From contig NZ_JAFIQU010000002.1 in the NCBI RefSeq assembly GCF_017355985.1, positions 248,001-312,000 of the forward strand: a stretch of DNA of 64,000 bases, in the 5' to 3' direction. A program made the position numbers and the translations under genes. Below, in pieces: positions 1 through 8,708 of the stretch (its first letter is position 1; each line of letters opens with the position of its first letter). The notes below the pieces were generated by a model that was given only the letters and a program-made list of their open reading frames with translations, made no database searches and was not told the origin of the DNA. Origin of the DNA: Arenibaculum pallidiluteum (lineage in GTDB: Bacteria > Pseudomonadota > Alphaproteobacteria > Azospirillales > Azospirillaceae).

Positions 1-728
1 TCGACCAGCGCCTGACCGTGACGCGCCTCGGCCAAGCGTGCGTCGCCGCAGACCCCGAGAGGGTTGAGATCCTGGGCCGCCCAGGCGAAGGCGACCGGGC
101 CCGTCGCGCTGAGGTGGCGGAACTCGGCCTCGGCCTCGCGGCCGAGGGACTCGAAGTTCCGGATCTCGCCCCGGTTCACGAGCGGCGCAGCCAGATGCAA
201 CATCATCGAGGTTTCGACGGCGCCGCCATGGATCCCGTGGGCGAGTTCGGCCGAGGGGAACAGATTGTCCGGCATGCCGAGACGCCACCACGAGCACGGC
301 ACGACCAGCATGCCAAGCCGCATGCGCAGCTCGCGAGCCACGATGTCCAGAACCTGCGTCTGGCCACCGTGCCCGTTCAGGATCACCAAGCGGCGCAGGC
401 CGGTGCGGTGCACGCCCTCGCCGATCTCCACCAGCAGGCGCACCAGGGTTTCCGCGGAGATGCTCAGCGTCCCCGGATAGGCCGTGTGCTCCATGGAGAA
501 GCCGTAGGGCAGCATGGGCATCGCGAGCACCGGCATATCCGGCGGCATCCGTGCCGCTGCCCCGTCCAGGATCCCTTCCACCAGGGCGCCGTCGCACCAC
601 ACCGGCAGATGCGGGCCATGCTGCTCGACCGAGCCGACGGGCAGCACGGCGACGACTCGTTCAGGCTCCTCGACGGCTGCGAACTCCTTCGCCGTCATGT
701 CCTGCCAGCGGCGGCGGGGCAGTTCCAT
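1..728 (-). CDS. Creatininase-family amidohydrolase (3' end cut by window edge)
   Basis: The protein begins at the ATG at 728 and runs off the left edge after about 242 residues, so only the last few residues are probably missing (the family is usually about 240-270 aa). Metal-site motifs of the creatininase/MftE fold are visible: a GSVEQHGPHLP segment near residue 30, an Asp about nine residues later, an NGHGG motif near residue 118, and HGGAVETSMM near residue 168. Family members are cytoplasmic di-metal amidohydrolases acting on creatinine, formamidopyrimidines or peptide substrates; the sequence does not show which. It is divergent from the SDR gene at 1012, with about 280 bp between them. 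No mycofactocin genes are in the window, so an MftE role is not supported. Confidence 0.85.
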   Translation of the reverse strand, partial: MELPRRRWQDMTAKEFAAVEEPERVVAVLPVGSVEQHGPHLPVWCDGALVEGILDGAAARMPPDMPVLAMPMLPYGFSMEHTAYPGTLSISAETLVRLLVEIGEGVHRTGLRRLVILNGHGGQTQVLDIVARELRMRLGMLVVPCSWWRLGMPDNLFPSAELAHGIHGGAVETSMMLHLAAPLVNRGEIRNFESLGREAEAEFRHLSATGPVAFAWAAQDLNPLGVCGDARLAEARHGQALV

Positions 729-1011
729 TCGCCTTCTCCGGGCTTGATCTCGGCCCATGCGAATTCAATCGCCATGCCATGCCCGCCAGGGCGGAGCAGC
801 GGCGGCGGCTCCCAGACGGGCGGTGCCGGCCACGGAATCTTTCGCACAAAAAGCCGGCGCCTGCACCCCGGCCGGGCACGGCCCCCTGAGCGCGGGACGG
901 CGCGCCGGGATCGGCGGTGCCGGCTTGACGGCCCGGCACCGAGGCGCAAGCTTCACCCCAGGCCATTCTGGGGATCGGCGGGCGATCCCGGCCCTGCCCC
1001 GTGGAAGCGTT

Positions 1012-1767
1012 ATGAAGAACTGGCTCCTGGTGACCGGCGCCGCCAAGCGGATCGGTCGCGAGATCGCGATTTTGGCCGCAAGCCATGGCTGGGGCGTGGT
1101 CGTGCACTACCATGCTTCCGCCCAGGAGGCATCGGACCTCGTGGCGCTGCTGCGCGCCCGGGGTGCCCGCGCCGAATCCGTGGCAGCCGATCTCAGGGAT
1201 CCCGATGCGGTCGCGCATCTGGTCGAGACGGCGGCCTCGCGCGCCGGCGCGGCGCTCACGGGGCTCGTCAACTGCGCGTCGGTGTTCAAGTGGGACGATC
1301 TCAGAACGGTCACGCCCGAGAGCTTCGCCGAGCACGCGGGCACGAACCTCTACGCCCCGCTGGTGCTGTGCCGCGGGCTTGCGGCCGCGCTGCCTCCCGG
1401 CGCCGAGGGCGCGATCGTGAACATCCTGGATTTCAAGCTGCAGAGCCCGAACCCCGACCATCTCTCCTACAGCCTGTCCAAATACGGCCTCGCCGGCCTG
1501 ACGCAGCTTCTGGCCCGGGACCTGGCGCCGCGGATCCGCGTCAATGCGGTCTGTCCCGGCTATGTCCTGCCCGCTCCCGGGCAGGATGAGGAGGATTTCG
1601 AGCGGCGCAGCCGGGCGACGCCGCTCGGCAGACGAGCTCAAGTATCGGACGTGGCCTCGTCCGTGCTGTTCCTGCTGGAGAACCGCTCCGTCACCGGCCA
1701 GTCGGTGACCGTCGACTGCGGGCTTCACTTCCTCGCCAGTCGCCGAGACGTCGCCCTTGCCGAATGA
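1012..1767 (+). CDS. SDR oxidoreductase, pteridine-reductase/FolM-like
   Basis: A 251-aa short-chain dehydrogenase. The nucleotide-binding motif is TGAAKRIG (residues 8-15). The catalytic residues are Asp140, Tyr153 and Lys157. This Asp-x12-Tyr-x3-Lys arrangement, with Asp where most SDRs carry Ser, is that of pteridine reductase PTR1 and FolM, and the N-terminus (TGAAKRIGR, then VVVHYH) also resembles PTR1. The likely role is NADPH-dependent reduction of dihydromonapterin or dihydrofolate in the cytoplasm. The ATG at 1012 is chosen because it places the Rossmann strand at the N-terminus; the longer frame upstream is not SDR-like. uvrC follows on the same strand after a 500-bp AT-rich gap. 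Substrate assignment is inferred. Confidence 0.8.
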   Translation: MKNWLLVTGAAKRIGREIAILAASHGWGVVVHYHASAQEASDLVALLRARGARAESVAADLRDPDAVAHLVETAASRAGAALTGLVNCASVFKWDDLRTVTPESFAEHAGTNLYAPLVLCRGLAAALPPGAEGAIVNILDFKLQSPNPDHLSYSLSKYGLAGLTQLLARDLAPRIRVNAVCPGYVLPAPGQDEEDFERRSRATPLGRRAQVSDVASSVLFLLENRSVTGQSVTVDCGLHFLASRRDVALAE

Positions 1768-2040
1768 AGCCGACCCGAAGCGTCCGAGGAAAGTCTTCCC
1801 TGACATCCGGTCGCAGCGATCTCAGGACCGCCAGCGGGCCACCCAGGCATACCCCTGCGCGAGTCCTTCCGATCCTCCGTCGCGGGGACGGCACTTCGGA
1901 GGCTCATCGTCATGAGCCCTGCGCGATCCGACGGGGTCACGCAATAGATTGCATTTTTCTCTTTTGCACAGCCTCGGCTGCGCTGGCCGGGTGGATGTTG
2001 TCAAGGCCCCAGAAATTCGTAGGAGCTTCGCCGCGGCAGA

Positions 2041-2069
2041 TTGACAGGAAGAATACTATATCTTATCAA
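2041..2069 (+). promoter_or_regulatory. Candidate sigma-70 promoter for uvrC
   Basis: A consensus -35 TTGACA at 2041-2046 is followed by a 17-bp spacer and TATCAA at 2064-2069. It lies about 200 bp upstream of the uvrC start, in the AT-rich part of the intergenic region. An overlapping TATATC could serve as an alternative -10. Confidence 0.5.
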
Positions 2070-2161
2070 TGCCTTAGGGAAAACGCCCAAAATATGGGCA
2101 ATCGCCGCAACGCCACGGCGGCACTGGTTCGATGCCGAATATCCAGAATTTTTCGACAAAC

Positions 2162-2170
2162 TTATCCACA
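2162..2170 (+). promoter_or_regulatory. DnaA box (perfect consensus TTATCCACA)
   Basis: An exact match to the bacterial DnaA-box consensus TTATNCACA inside an AT-rich intergenic region, with a one-mismatch copy 200 bp upstream at 1962-1970. One box is too little for an origin; DnaA-linked regulation of uvrC or a chance occurrence are both possible. Confidence 0.4.
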
Positions 2171-2268
2171 GGCTCCGGGGATATTTTCCCAGCGCGCCGG
2201 AATGCCGGTGACGCAGCTTGATTCGGGGCGTTGACCCTGTAGAACGGGCATCCAACATAGCGGCGGCC

Positions 2269-4221
2269 ATGTCCGATCAGCCCTCCTCCGACTCAACCAA
2301 GGTCCCGCAGGCCGGCGGCCCGGCCCTGCCGCCGGAGGCGCCGCCGGAATCGCGCCGCACGCGGTCCGGCCACGGCGCCCTGGCCGACGGGGCGGAGGTG
2401 ATACGCGGATACCTGCGCACCCTGCCGAACACACCCGGCGTCTACCGCATGCTGAACGCCGGCGGCGATGTGCTCTATGTCGGCAAGGCGAAGAGCCTGA
2501 AGAAGCGCGTCGCCAACTACACCCACGTCTCCAAGCTTCCGAACCGCCTCCAGCGGATGGTGGCCGAGACCGTAGCAATGGAGTTCGTGCAGACCCACAC
2601 GGAGGTGGAGGCTCTGCTGCTCGAGGCGAACATGATCAAGCGGTTCGCCCCGCGCTACAACGTGCTGCTGCGCGACGACAAGTCGTTCCCCTACATCATG
2701 ATCACCCGCAGCGAGTTCCCGCAGCTCTGGAAGCATCGCGGAGCGCGGGACGCCAGCGCCGACTATTTCGGCCCCTTCGCATCGGGCAGCGCGGTCAACC
2801 GGACGATCGTGGCGCTGCAGCGCGCCTTCCAGCTCCGCAACTGCGCCGATACCGTGTTCCAGTCGCGCACGCGTCCCTGCCTGCAGCACCAGATCAAGCG
2901 CTGCACCGCGCCTTGCGTCGGCCGCGTCACGCCCGAGCAGTACCGCGAGCAGGTGAATCTGGCGCGGGCCTTCCTGTCGGGGCGCTCGCAGCAGATCCAG
3001 GCCGAGCTCGGCCGCGCCATGCAGGCCGCCAGCGCCGACATGCGCTTCGAGGAGGCCGCGGCGATCCGGGACCGCATCCGGGCGCTCACGGCCATTCAGG
3101 CCCATCAGGACATCAACGTTGAGGGCATCGATGACGCAGACGTGATCGCCCTGCACCAGGAGGGCGGCCACACCTGCATCCAGGTCTTCTTCTTCCGCGG
3201 CGGCAGCAACTACGGCAACCGCGCCTATTTCCCCAGCCACGACAAGGGGGAGGAAGCCGCCGACATCCTCGGCGCCTTCGTGGGGCAGTTCTACGAGAAC
3301 AAGCCGGTCCCGCGCCTGGTGCTGCTGAGCCAGCAGCCCGCGGAACACGAGCTGATCGCCGAGGCGCTGACCCTGCATTCCGGCCAGAGGGTCGAGCTGG
3401 CCGTCCCGCAGCGCGGGGACAAGCGCCGGCTGGTCGAACATGCGCTCTTGAACGCGCGCGAGGCGCTCGGCCGGCGACTGTCCGAAACCGCCTCGCAGGG
3501 CCGTCTCCTGGACGGCGTCGCCGAGGTCTTCGGGCTCGACGGCCCGCCCGCCCGCATCGAGGTCTACGACAACAGCCACATCCAGGGCACCAACGCCATC
3601 GGCGCCATGATCGTGGCCGGCCCCGAGGGGCTGATGAAGAACGCCTACAGGAAGTTCAACATCCGCGGCCCGGTGAAGCCCGGCGACGACTACGCCATGA
3701 TGCGCGAGGTCCTGCAGCGGCGTTTCGAGCGCGCGCTCAAGGAGGATCCCGGCCGCGCGAGCGGGAGCTGGCCCGACCTCGTGCTGATCGACGGCGGACA
3801 GGGACAGCTCTCGGCCGCGACCGAGGTCCTCGACGAGCTCGGCATCACCGACCTGCCTATCGCGGCGATCGCCAAGGGGCCCGACCGCAATGCCGGACGC
3901 GAGCGCTTCTTCATGCCGGACCGGGCCCCGTTCTCGCTCGAGCCCCGCGATCCCGTGCTCTACTTCCTGCAGCGCCTGCGCGACGAGGCGCACCGCTTCG
4001 CGATCGGGACGCACCGGGCGCGCCGCACCAAGGCCATCGGCAAATCCGTGATCGACGAGATCCCCGGCATCGGACCCAGCCGCAAGAAGGCCCTGCTGCA
4101 CCATTTCGGCTCCGCCAGGGGCGTCGAGAGGGCCGGTCTCGCCGATCTGGAGGCGGTGCCCGGCATCAGCCGGGCCGTCGCCCGGAAGATCTACGACCAC
4201 TTCCACGACGACGCAAAGTAG
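2269..4221 (+). CDS. uvrC: Excinuclease ABC subunit C
   Basis: A 650-aa UvrC, the dual-incision nuclease of nucleotide excision repair, working with UvrA/UvrB on damaged DNA. A GIY-YIG domain starts near residue 55 (TPGVYRM, then [13 protein letters not shown]). A UVR/UvrB-binding segment lies near residues 240-285. The C-terminal RNase H-like nuclease carries the [10 protein letters not shown] motif near residue 440, and a tandem helix-hairpin-helix ends the protein ([15 protein letters not shown]). The ATG at 2269 is chosen over an in-frame ATG 17 codons upstream because the latter adds only unconserved sequence. The N-terminus is about 40 residues longer than in E. coli and is Pro/Ser-rich. 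pgsA follows 220 bp downstream. Confidence 0.97.
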   Translation: MSDQPSSDSTKVPQAGGPALPPEAPPESRRTRSGHGALADGAEVIRGYLRTLPNTPGVYRMLNAGGDVLYVGKAKSLKKRVANYTHVSKLPNRLQRMVAETVAMEFVQTHTEVEALLLEANMIKRFAPRYNVLLRDDKSFPYIMITRSEFPQLWKHRGARDASADYFGPFASGSAVNRTIVALQRAFQLRNCADTVFQSRTRPCLQHQIKRCTAPCVGRVTPEQYREQVNLARAFLSGRSQQIQAELGRAMQAASADMRFEEAAAIRDRIRALTAIQAHQDINVEGIDDADVIALHQEGGHTCIQVFFFRGGSNYGNRAYFPSHDKGEEAADILGAFVGQFYENKPVPRLVLLSQQPAEHELIAEALTLHSGQRVELAVPQRGDKRRLVEHALLNAREALGRRLSETASQGRLLDGVAEVFGLDGPPARIEVYDNSHIQGTNAIGAMIVAGPEGLMKNAYRKFNIRGPVKPGDDYAMMREVLQRRFERALKEDPGRASGSWPDLVLIDGGQGQLSAATEVLDELGITDLPIAAIAKGPDRNAGRERFFMPDRAPFSLEPRDPVLYFLQRLRDEAHRFAIGTHRARRTKAIGKSVIDEIPGIGPSRKKALLHHFGSARGVERAGLADLEAVPGISRAVARKIYDHFHDDAK

Positions 4222-4442
4222 CGGCGGCCGGGCGGCGCCGGTTTGCCCTCGCCGGCTGTCCGCGGTCGGCTCCGTTGACACCTGCATGGGATCCCGGCTC
4301 TATTGGCGGTGCCGCGTCATCGGGTCATGGCCGGGGATGTGGGAGGCCGGGAAACCATCGGGACCATCCGCCCCCATCCCGACGGATCGAAGGCCCAGCC
4401 GGACCGGGTAACACGCGCCAGCCAGCGACGAGCGGCCTTCCC

Positions 4443-5054
4443 ATGCTGACCAATCTGCCCAACCTGCTGACGCTGTCGCGGATCGCGATCATTCCCGTGG
4501 TGATCGCGCTGCTGTTCGTACGCACCGACTGGGCGGACGTCACAGCCTGCATCCTCTACGCGGCCGCCTGCATCACCGACTGGTTCGACGGGTATCTGGC
4601 GCGGGCGTGGGACCAGGTCTCGCCGATCGGCAAGTTCCTGGACCCTATCGCGGACAAGCTCCTGGTGGCGGCGGTCCTCTTCATGCTGGTCGCCGTCGAC
4701 CGGCTGACCGGCATATCGGTACTCCCCGCGGTCGTGATCCTGCTGCGCGAGGTCCTGGTCTCCGGCCTGCGCGAGTTCCTGGCCGGGCTCCAGGTGAGCG
4801 TCCCGGTGAGCCGGCTGGCCAAATGGAAGACGACGATCCAGATGGTGGCCCTGGGCGTGCTGATCGTTGGCGATGCGGGCCCCGACGGCGTCCCGGTCGA
4901 GGCGATCGGGATTGTCGGACTGTGGATCGCAGGGGCGCTGACGCTGTTCACTGGGTGGGACTACATGCGCGTCGGCTGGGCCCACATGGCAGCCTCGCCC
5001 GCGCCCCAGCGCGTCGCGCCGCCGCATGGGCGGCCCGCGCAGCCCGCCAGATGA
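4443..5054 (+). CDS. pgsA: CDP-diacylglycerol-glycerol-3-phosphate 3-phosphatidyltransferase
   Basis: A 203-aa inner-membrane enzyme of the CDP-alcohol phosphatidyltransferase family. It makes phosphatidylglycerophosphate from CDP-diacylglycerol and glycerol 3-phosphate, the committed step to phosphatidylglycerol and cardiolipin. The signature D-x2-DG-x2-AR-x8-G-x3-D-x3-D is intact, running from TDWFDGYLAR to GKFLDPIADK. Several hydrophobic helices surround it. The start at 4443 (MLTNLPNLLTLSR) matches the family N-terminus; the longer frame upstream is Arg/Pro-rich and unlikely. moaD begins 10 bp after the stop, so pgsA, moaD and moaE are probably co-transcribed. Confidence 0.95.
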   Translation: MLTNLPNLLTLSRIAIIPVVIALLFVRTDWADVTACILYAAACITDWFDGYLARAWDQVSPIGKFLDPIADKLLVAAVLFMLVAVDRLTGISVLPAVVILLREVLVSGLREFLAGLQVSVPVSRLAKWKTTIQMVALGVLIVGDAGPDGVPVEAIGIVGLWIAGALTLFTGWDYMRVGWAHMAASPAPQRVAPPHGRPAQPAR

Positions 5055-5064
5055 GACGAGGACC

Positions 5065-5316
5065 ATGAAGCTGCTTTACTTCGCCTGGCTGCGCAGCAAG
5101 ACCGGCATCGGCCAGGAGACGGTGGACCCGCCGGAGGAGGTGCGAACGGTTGCCGACCTCCTGGCATGGCTGCCGACCCGCGGGCCTGGCTTCGCCGCCG
5201 CGCTGGCGAACCCGGCTGTGGTCCGCGTCGCGGTGAACCAGGAATACGCGCGCCCGGACCATCCGCTCCGGCGCGGGGACGAGGTGGCCCTGTTCCCGCC
5301 CGTGACCGGGGGCTGA
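5065..5316 (+). CDS. moaD: Molybdopterin synthase sulfur carrier subunit
   Basis: An 83-aa ubiquitin-fold protein ending in the obligatory Gly-Gly, which is adenylated and thiocarboxylated before handing sulfur to precursor Z on MoaE. The strand pattern MKLLYFAWLR at the N-terminus and VALFPPVTGG at the C-terminus are typical. The ATG at 5065 gives the normal length. moaE starts 4 bp downstream, so the two subunits are translated together. Confidence 0.95.
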   Translation: MKLLYFAWLRSKTGIGQETVDPPEEVRTVADLLAWLPTRGPGFAAALANPAVVRVAVNQEYARPDHPLRRGDEVALFPPVTGG

Positions 5317-5320
5317 TCGG

Positions 5321-5809
5321 GTGGGCGTCAGCGTCCAGCGCGAGGATTTCGACCCCGGCCGCGAGATCGAGGCGGCCGTGGCCGGGCGGACCGATGCCGG
5401 CGCGGTCTGCTGCTTCGTGGGGCTCGTGCGCGACGTCGTCCCGGGTGCCGGCGCCTCGGCGCTGACGCTCGAGCACTATCCCGGCATGACCGAACGGCAG
5501 CTGGAAGCCATCGAGGCCGAGGCGCGGGACCGCTGGCCGCTGCTCGCCACGCGGATCGTGCACCGCTACGGACGCCTGGAGCCTGGCGACCGGATCGTGC
5601 TGGTGGTGACTGCCTCCGCCCACCGGCAGGCGGCCTTCGAGAGCTGCGAGTTCCTGATGGACTGGCTCAAGACCAAGGCCCCCTTCTGGAAGCTCGAGGA
5701 GACTCCGGAAGGCGAGCACTGGGTCGAGGCCAGGGACACCGACGAGGCGGCGGCGTCACGCTGGCAGTCCTCCGGACAAAGCAGCGTGCCTCGCGAAATC
5801 AAATCTTAA
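5321..5809 (+). CDS. moaE: Molybdopterin synthase catalytic subunit
   Basis: A 162-aa MoaE, using a GTG start at 5321. It converts precursor Z to molybdopterin with sulfur from MoaD. Recognisable motifs are the FVGLVRD strand, LEHYPGMT near residue 48, the HRYGRLEPGD loop, and the catalytic lysine segment KTKAPFWKLE near residue 115. The last 20 residues are a Ser-rich tail not usual in the family. It is the final gene of pgsA-moaD-moaE before a separate small gene. Confidence 0.95.
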   Translation: MGVSVQREDFDPGREIEAAVAGRTDAGAVCCFVGLVRDVVPGAGASALTLEHYPGMTERQLEAIEAEARDRWPLLATRIVHRYGRLEPGDRIVLVVTASAHRQAAFESCEFLMDWLKTKAPFWKLEETPEGEHWVEARDTDEAAASRWQSSGQSSVPREIKS

Positions 5810-5873
5810 CCAGTAGCTGCGACATCTGCCTGTGCAGGCGCCGCTAGGACGGTCGTCCTGCGGAGGAATTGGC

Positions 5874-6125
5874 GTGGCCAGCCCGAACCAGATCGTCGAT
5901 TACGTTCGCCGTCTGGCGATCACCGGCCAGGACCTGTCGTCCTTCGCCGCCGAGGACGCGGTCGAGACCCTGCTCGAAAGCTGGAAGGCCGCAATCCACG
6001 ACGGGCTGGACCTGCGCGTCCTGCTGGACGACGTGAACGGCGTGATCGAGCATCTACAGGTCTTCCGCGAGCGGGTGCTGCTGCTCTTCCCCGAACTCAC
6101 CCTTTCCGAGCGCGACGACGAATAG
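5874..6125 (+). CDS. Small conserved-looking hypothetical protein
   Basis: An 83-aa, mostly helical, acidic protein. The GTG at 5874 is chosen because a strong GGAGG ribosome site lies 7 bp before it; the longer frame upstream lacks one. No known domain, signal peptide or membrane segment is visible. It sits 64 bp after moaE on the same strand, so it may be the tail of that operon. Function unknown. Confidence 0.6.
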   Translation: MASPNQIVDYVRRLAITGQDLSSFAAEDAVETLLESWKAAIHDGLDLRVLLDDVNGVIEHLQVFRERVLLLFPELTLSERDDE

Positions 6126-6185
6126 GGCGCGGCCTACCCCCGCGCCGGAGCGGCGGGCGGGACCTGACCGGCCCCGCCCAGGCGC

Positions 6186-6320
6186 TCACGGATCCTGCTT
6201 GGGGGCAGGCTCTTCCGTCTTCTCCGTCGACGGGTTCTGAGGGACGGCGAAGCCGTTCCCATGAACGACGGGCCAGACCGCGGCCGGTTCGTCGTCGCGC
6301 GCATCGCAAGCGTCTGACAT
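6186..6320 (-). CDS. Very small hypothetical protein (44 aa)
   Basis: An acidic, Pro-rich 44-residue frame (starts MSDACDARDDEPAAVW, ends EPAPKQDP) with a GGGAGA-like ribosome site just upstream of its ATG. No domain is recognisable. It lies downstream of ilvE on the same strand with a 216-bp gap between them. It could be a real micro-protein or a chance frame. Confidence 0.3.
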   Translation of the reverse strand: MSDACDARDDEPAAVWPVVHGNGFAVPQNPSTEKTEEPAPKQDP

Positions 6321-6536
6321 GGCGATCTCCCGATTGTTCTTCCGATTGCAGGCGTCCCCGCCGGCCGCCACACGCGTGAGCCGCCGGTCCGCCCCTGGGT
6401 GGCGCGGTGCATTCCGCACCGCAGCAAAATGGATGCGGCGCGCCGATGTTCCCAGCGGAATAAGTTGGGGAAGCCCCGCGGCGGCGCGGGACAGGCATGC
6501 GTCCGCGCCGTCAGGGCGCGGACGCATCACTCCTGT

Positions 6537-7427
6537 TCAGGCCGCTGCGGCGGCCGCGCTACGGACCAGCGCGTCGTAGTCCTTGATCAGGGTCTCGCAG
6601 ACGCGGCCGGGCGTGAAGCGCGTCCCGTCGATCTCGCCGACCGGCGTGACCTCGGCGGCCGTGCCGGTCAGGAAGATCTCCTCGGCGGATTTCAACTCCT
6701 CCGGGCGGATCGCCCGCTCGACCACCTCGATGCCGCGCCTGCGGGCGAGGTCCATGACCGTGCGGCGGGTGATCCCGTCCAGGAAGCAGTCCGCCGTAGG
6801 CGTATGCAGGCGGCCGTCCTGGACCATGAAGAAGTTGGCGCCCGTGGCTTCGGCGACGAGGCCGCGGTAGTCCAGCATCAGGGCGTCGTGGAACCCTGCC
6901 TGCTCGGCCTGGTGCTTGCTCAGGGTGCAGATCATGTAGAGCCCCGCCGCCTTGCTCTGGGTCGGCGCGCTGTCGGGGGCCGGGCGCCGCCAGGGGCTCA
7001 TGGTCAGGCGGATCCCCGCCATGCGCGCCTCGGGCGAGAAGTAGCTCGGCCACACCCAGCAGGCGATGGCGACATGGATCCGGTTCTGCTGGGCGGCCAC
7101 GCCCATCATCTCGCTGCCGCGCCAGGCCACGGGGCGGACATACCCGTCGACGATGCCCATCGCCTCGACCGTCCTGCGTGTGGCCGCGTCGATCTCGGCG
7201 ACGCTGTAGGGCAGCTCGAATCCAAGGATCTCGGCCGACTTCGCGAGGCGCTCGGAATGCTCCGTCAGCTTGAAGACGGAACCGTTGTAAACCCGCTCTC
7301 CTTCGAATACACAGCTCGCGTAATGCAGCCCATGCGTGAGTACGTGTATCCTGGCATCGCGCCACGGGACCAGCGCGCCATCGAACCAGATGACGCCATC
7401 ACGATCGTCGAAGGGCAGAACGGACAT
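6537..7427 (-). CDS. ilvE: Branched-chain amino acid aminotransferase
   Basis: A 296-aa class IV PLP aminotransferase that interconverts Leu, Ile and Val with their 2-oxo acids. Family features are HGLHYASCVFEGERVY near residue 32 (the loop carrying substrate-contacting residues), the PLP lysine Lys159 in SKAAGLY, and the phosphate-binding region near EATGANFF and TGTAAEVTPV. The start at 7427 (MSVLPFDDRDG) follows a GGAAAT ribosome site; a longer frame adds 18 unconserved residues. It is divergent from a MarR-type regulator with a 74-bp shared region, an arrangement common in alphaproteobacteria next to petP/petR. Confidence 0.93.
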   Translation of the reverse strand: MSVLPFDDRDGVIWFDGALVPWRDARIHVLTHGLHYASCVFEGERVYNGSVFKLTEHSERLAKSAEILGFELPYSVAEIDAATRRTVEAMGIVDGYVRPVAWRGSEMMGVAAQQNRIHVAIACWVWPSYFSPEARMAGIRLTMSPWRRPAPDSAPTQSKAAGLYMICTLSKHQAEQAGFHDALMLDYRGLVAEATGANFFMVQDGRLHTPTADCFLDGITRRTVMDLARRRGIEVVERAIRPEELKSAEEIFLTGTAAEVTPVGEIDGTRFTPGRVCETLIKDYDALVRSAAAAAA

Positions 7428-7445
7428 AGGCACATTTCCTTTGAA

Positions 7446-7456
7446 CGAAAATTTCG
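7446..7456. promoter_or_regulatory. Small inverted repeat between ilvE and the MarR gene
   Basis: CGAAA-A-TTTCG is a perfect 5-bp inverted repeat in the 74-bp divergent region. It could be an operator half of the MarR-type regulator or part of the ilvE promoter. It is short and may be chance. Confidence 0.2.
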
Positions 7457-7501
7457 CTGCCGGGTCCAAGACAGGTAACAAACGGCCGCAGATATGTCAA
7501 C

Positions 7502-8014
7502 ATGGCTGACGTAAAATCGGGTGTGAATCCGCTCTTCCTGCGCGAGGAGGAGCTTCGCCAGGGCATGGAGCTTCTGTTCTATGCGTATCGCGACTTCACG
7601 GCCGAGGCCGACGACATGCTGGAGCGGCTCGGCTTCGGACGCGCCCATCACCGCGTGATCTACTTCGTGGGCCGCAATCCCTCGATCCCGGTGACCGAGC
7701 TGCTGTCGATCCTGAGGATCACGAAGCAGAGCCTGTCGCGCGTGCTCGGCGAGCTGGTCCGCCGCGGCTACATCACCCAGCGCCCGGGCCTGCGCGACCG
7801 CCGCCAGCGCCTGCTGGAGCTGACGCCCGAAGGGATCGAGCTCGAGCGCCAGCTTTCCGAGACGCAGCGCCAGCGGGTGGCGCGGGCCTACCGCCATGCC
7901 GGGGCCGAGGCCGTGGAGGGCTTCCGGAAGGTGATGCTGGGCATGGTCGAGGAGCGCGACCGCGACAAGCTGGCCGCGCGCTCCGCGGACCGGCCCGTGG
8001 CGGTCCGCCGGTAG
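7502..8014 (+). CDS. petP: MarR-family transcriptional regulator, PetP-like
   Basis: A 170-aa winged-helix regulator. The HTH spans roughly residues 65-100 (PVTELLSILRITKQSLSRVL), followed by the wing with the conserved DRRQRLLELT. The next gene encodes an OmpR-type regulator 10 bp downstream and a sensor kinase follows, matching the petP-petR arrangement first described in Rhodobacter capsulatus, where the products affect cytochrome bc1 expression. The gene symbol rests on this context and similarity in type; target genes here are unknown. The ATG at 7502 gives a full-length MarR protein. Confidence 0.8.
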   Translation: MADVKSGVNPLFLREEELRQGMELLFYAYRDFTAEADDMLERLGFGRAHHRVIYFVGRNPSIPVTELLSILRITKQSLSRVLGELVRRGYITQRPGLRDRRQRLLELTPEGIELERQLSETQRQRVARAYRHAGAEAVEGFRKVMLGMVEERDRDKLAARSADRPVAVRR

Positions 8015-8024
8015 GGAGGGCGTC

Positions 8025-8708
8025 GTGACGACCGAGGACATGCCGCACATCCTGGTGGTCGATGACGACACCCGCCTGCGCGAGGTCCTGAAACGCTATC
8101 TCTTGCGCAACGGCTTCCTGGTGACGACGGCAGAGGATGCCGCAGACGCCCGGGCCAAAATCGCGTCGCTGAGCTTCGATCTCCTCGTCCTCGACATCAT
8201 GATGCCCGGCGAGAGCGGCCTCGAGCTGACCGAGAGCCTACGCCGCGAAAGCCAGCTTCCCATCGTGCTGCTGACCGCCCGCGGCGAGCCCGACGACCGC
8301 ATCGCCGGGCTCGAGGCCGGGGCGGACGACTATCTCGCCAAGCCCTTCGAACCGCGCGAGCTGGTGCTGCGCATCAATTCGATCCTCAGGCGCGTCCCCC
8401 GACCGCAGGAGGCCGCGGAGCTGCGCCTGGGCCGCTGGACCTTCGTGCCCGAGCGCGAGGAGCTCCGCTGCGGCGACGAGACGATTCGCCTGACCTCGGC
8501 GGAGGCCAGCCTTCTCAAGGTGCTTGCGTCGAGCCCGGGCATGGTCCTCACCCGCGAGGAGCTGACCGAGCGCAGCCGGATCTCCGGCAACGCCCGCACG
8601 GTGGATGTCCAGGTCACCCGCCTGCGCCGGAAGATTGAGCCCGACCCGCGCCTGCCCCGCTATCTGCATACGGTCCGTGGCGAGGGATACGTGCTGAGGC
8701 CCGACTGA
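8025..8708 (+). CDS. petR: OmpR-family response regulator, PetR-like
   Basis: A 227-aa response regulator with a GTG start. The receiver domain has the acidic pocket (Asp14, Asp15), phosphoacceptor Asp57 in LDIMMPG, and the KPFEPREL lysine. A C-terminal winged helix (residues 130-225) ends with YLHTVRGEGYVL, typical of OmpR. An internal ATG five codons in (MPHILVV) is an alternative start. Its stop codon overlaps the start of the downstream kinase by one base (TGATG), so the pair is translationally coupled and is the probable cognate system. Confidence 0.9.
   Translation: MTTEDMPHILVVDDDTRLREVLKRYLLRNGFLVTTAEDAADARAKIASLSFDLLVLDIMMPGESGLELTESLRRESQLPIVLLTARGEPDDRIAGLEAGADDYLAKPFEPRELVLRINSILRRVPRPQEAAELRLGRWTFVPEREELRCGDETIRLTSAEASLLKVLASSPGMVLTREELTERSRISGNARTVDVQVTRLRRKIEPDPRLPRYLHTVRGEGYVLRPD

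Larger units (their letters stand above)
1768..2268. other. AT-rich intergenic region upstream of uvrC
   Basis: About 500 bp with no convincing gene. From about 1940 to 2180 the base composition falls to roughly half AT in a 70% GC setting. The region holds a perfect DnaA box at 2162-2170, a one-mismatch box (TTTTGCACA) at 1962-1970, and a near-consensus sigma-70 promoter at 2041-2069. An open frame across the region has no recognisable protein features and is treated as chance. Confidence 0.6.

Noticed and set aside
1764-2234. A 156-codon plus-strand frame in the gap before uvrC
   Set aside because: No recognisable protein character, no clear ribosome site, and it spans the AT-rich promoter region and the DnaA box.
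2293-4287. A 664-codon minus-strand open frame over uvrC
   Set aside because: High GC keeps antisense frames open; uvrC on the plus strand has every family motif and this frame has none.
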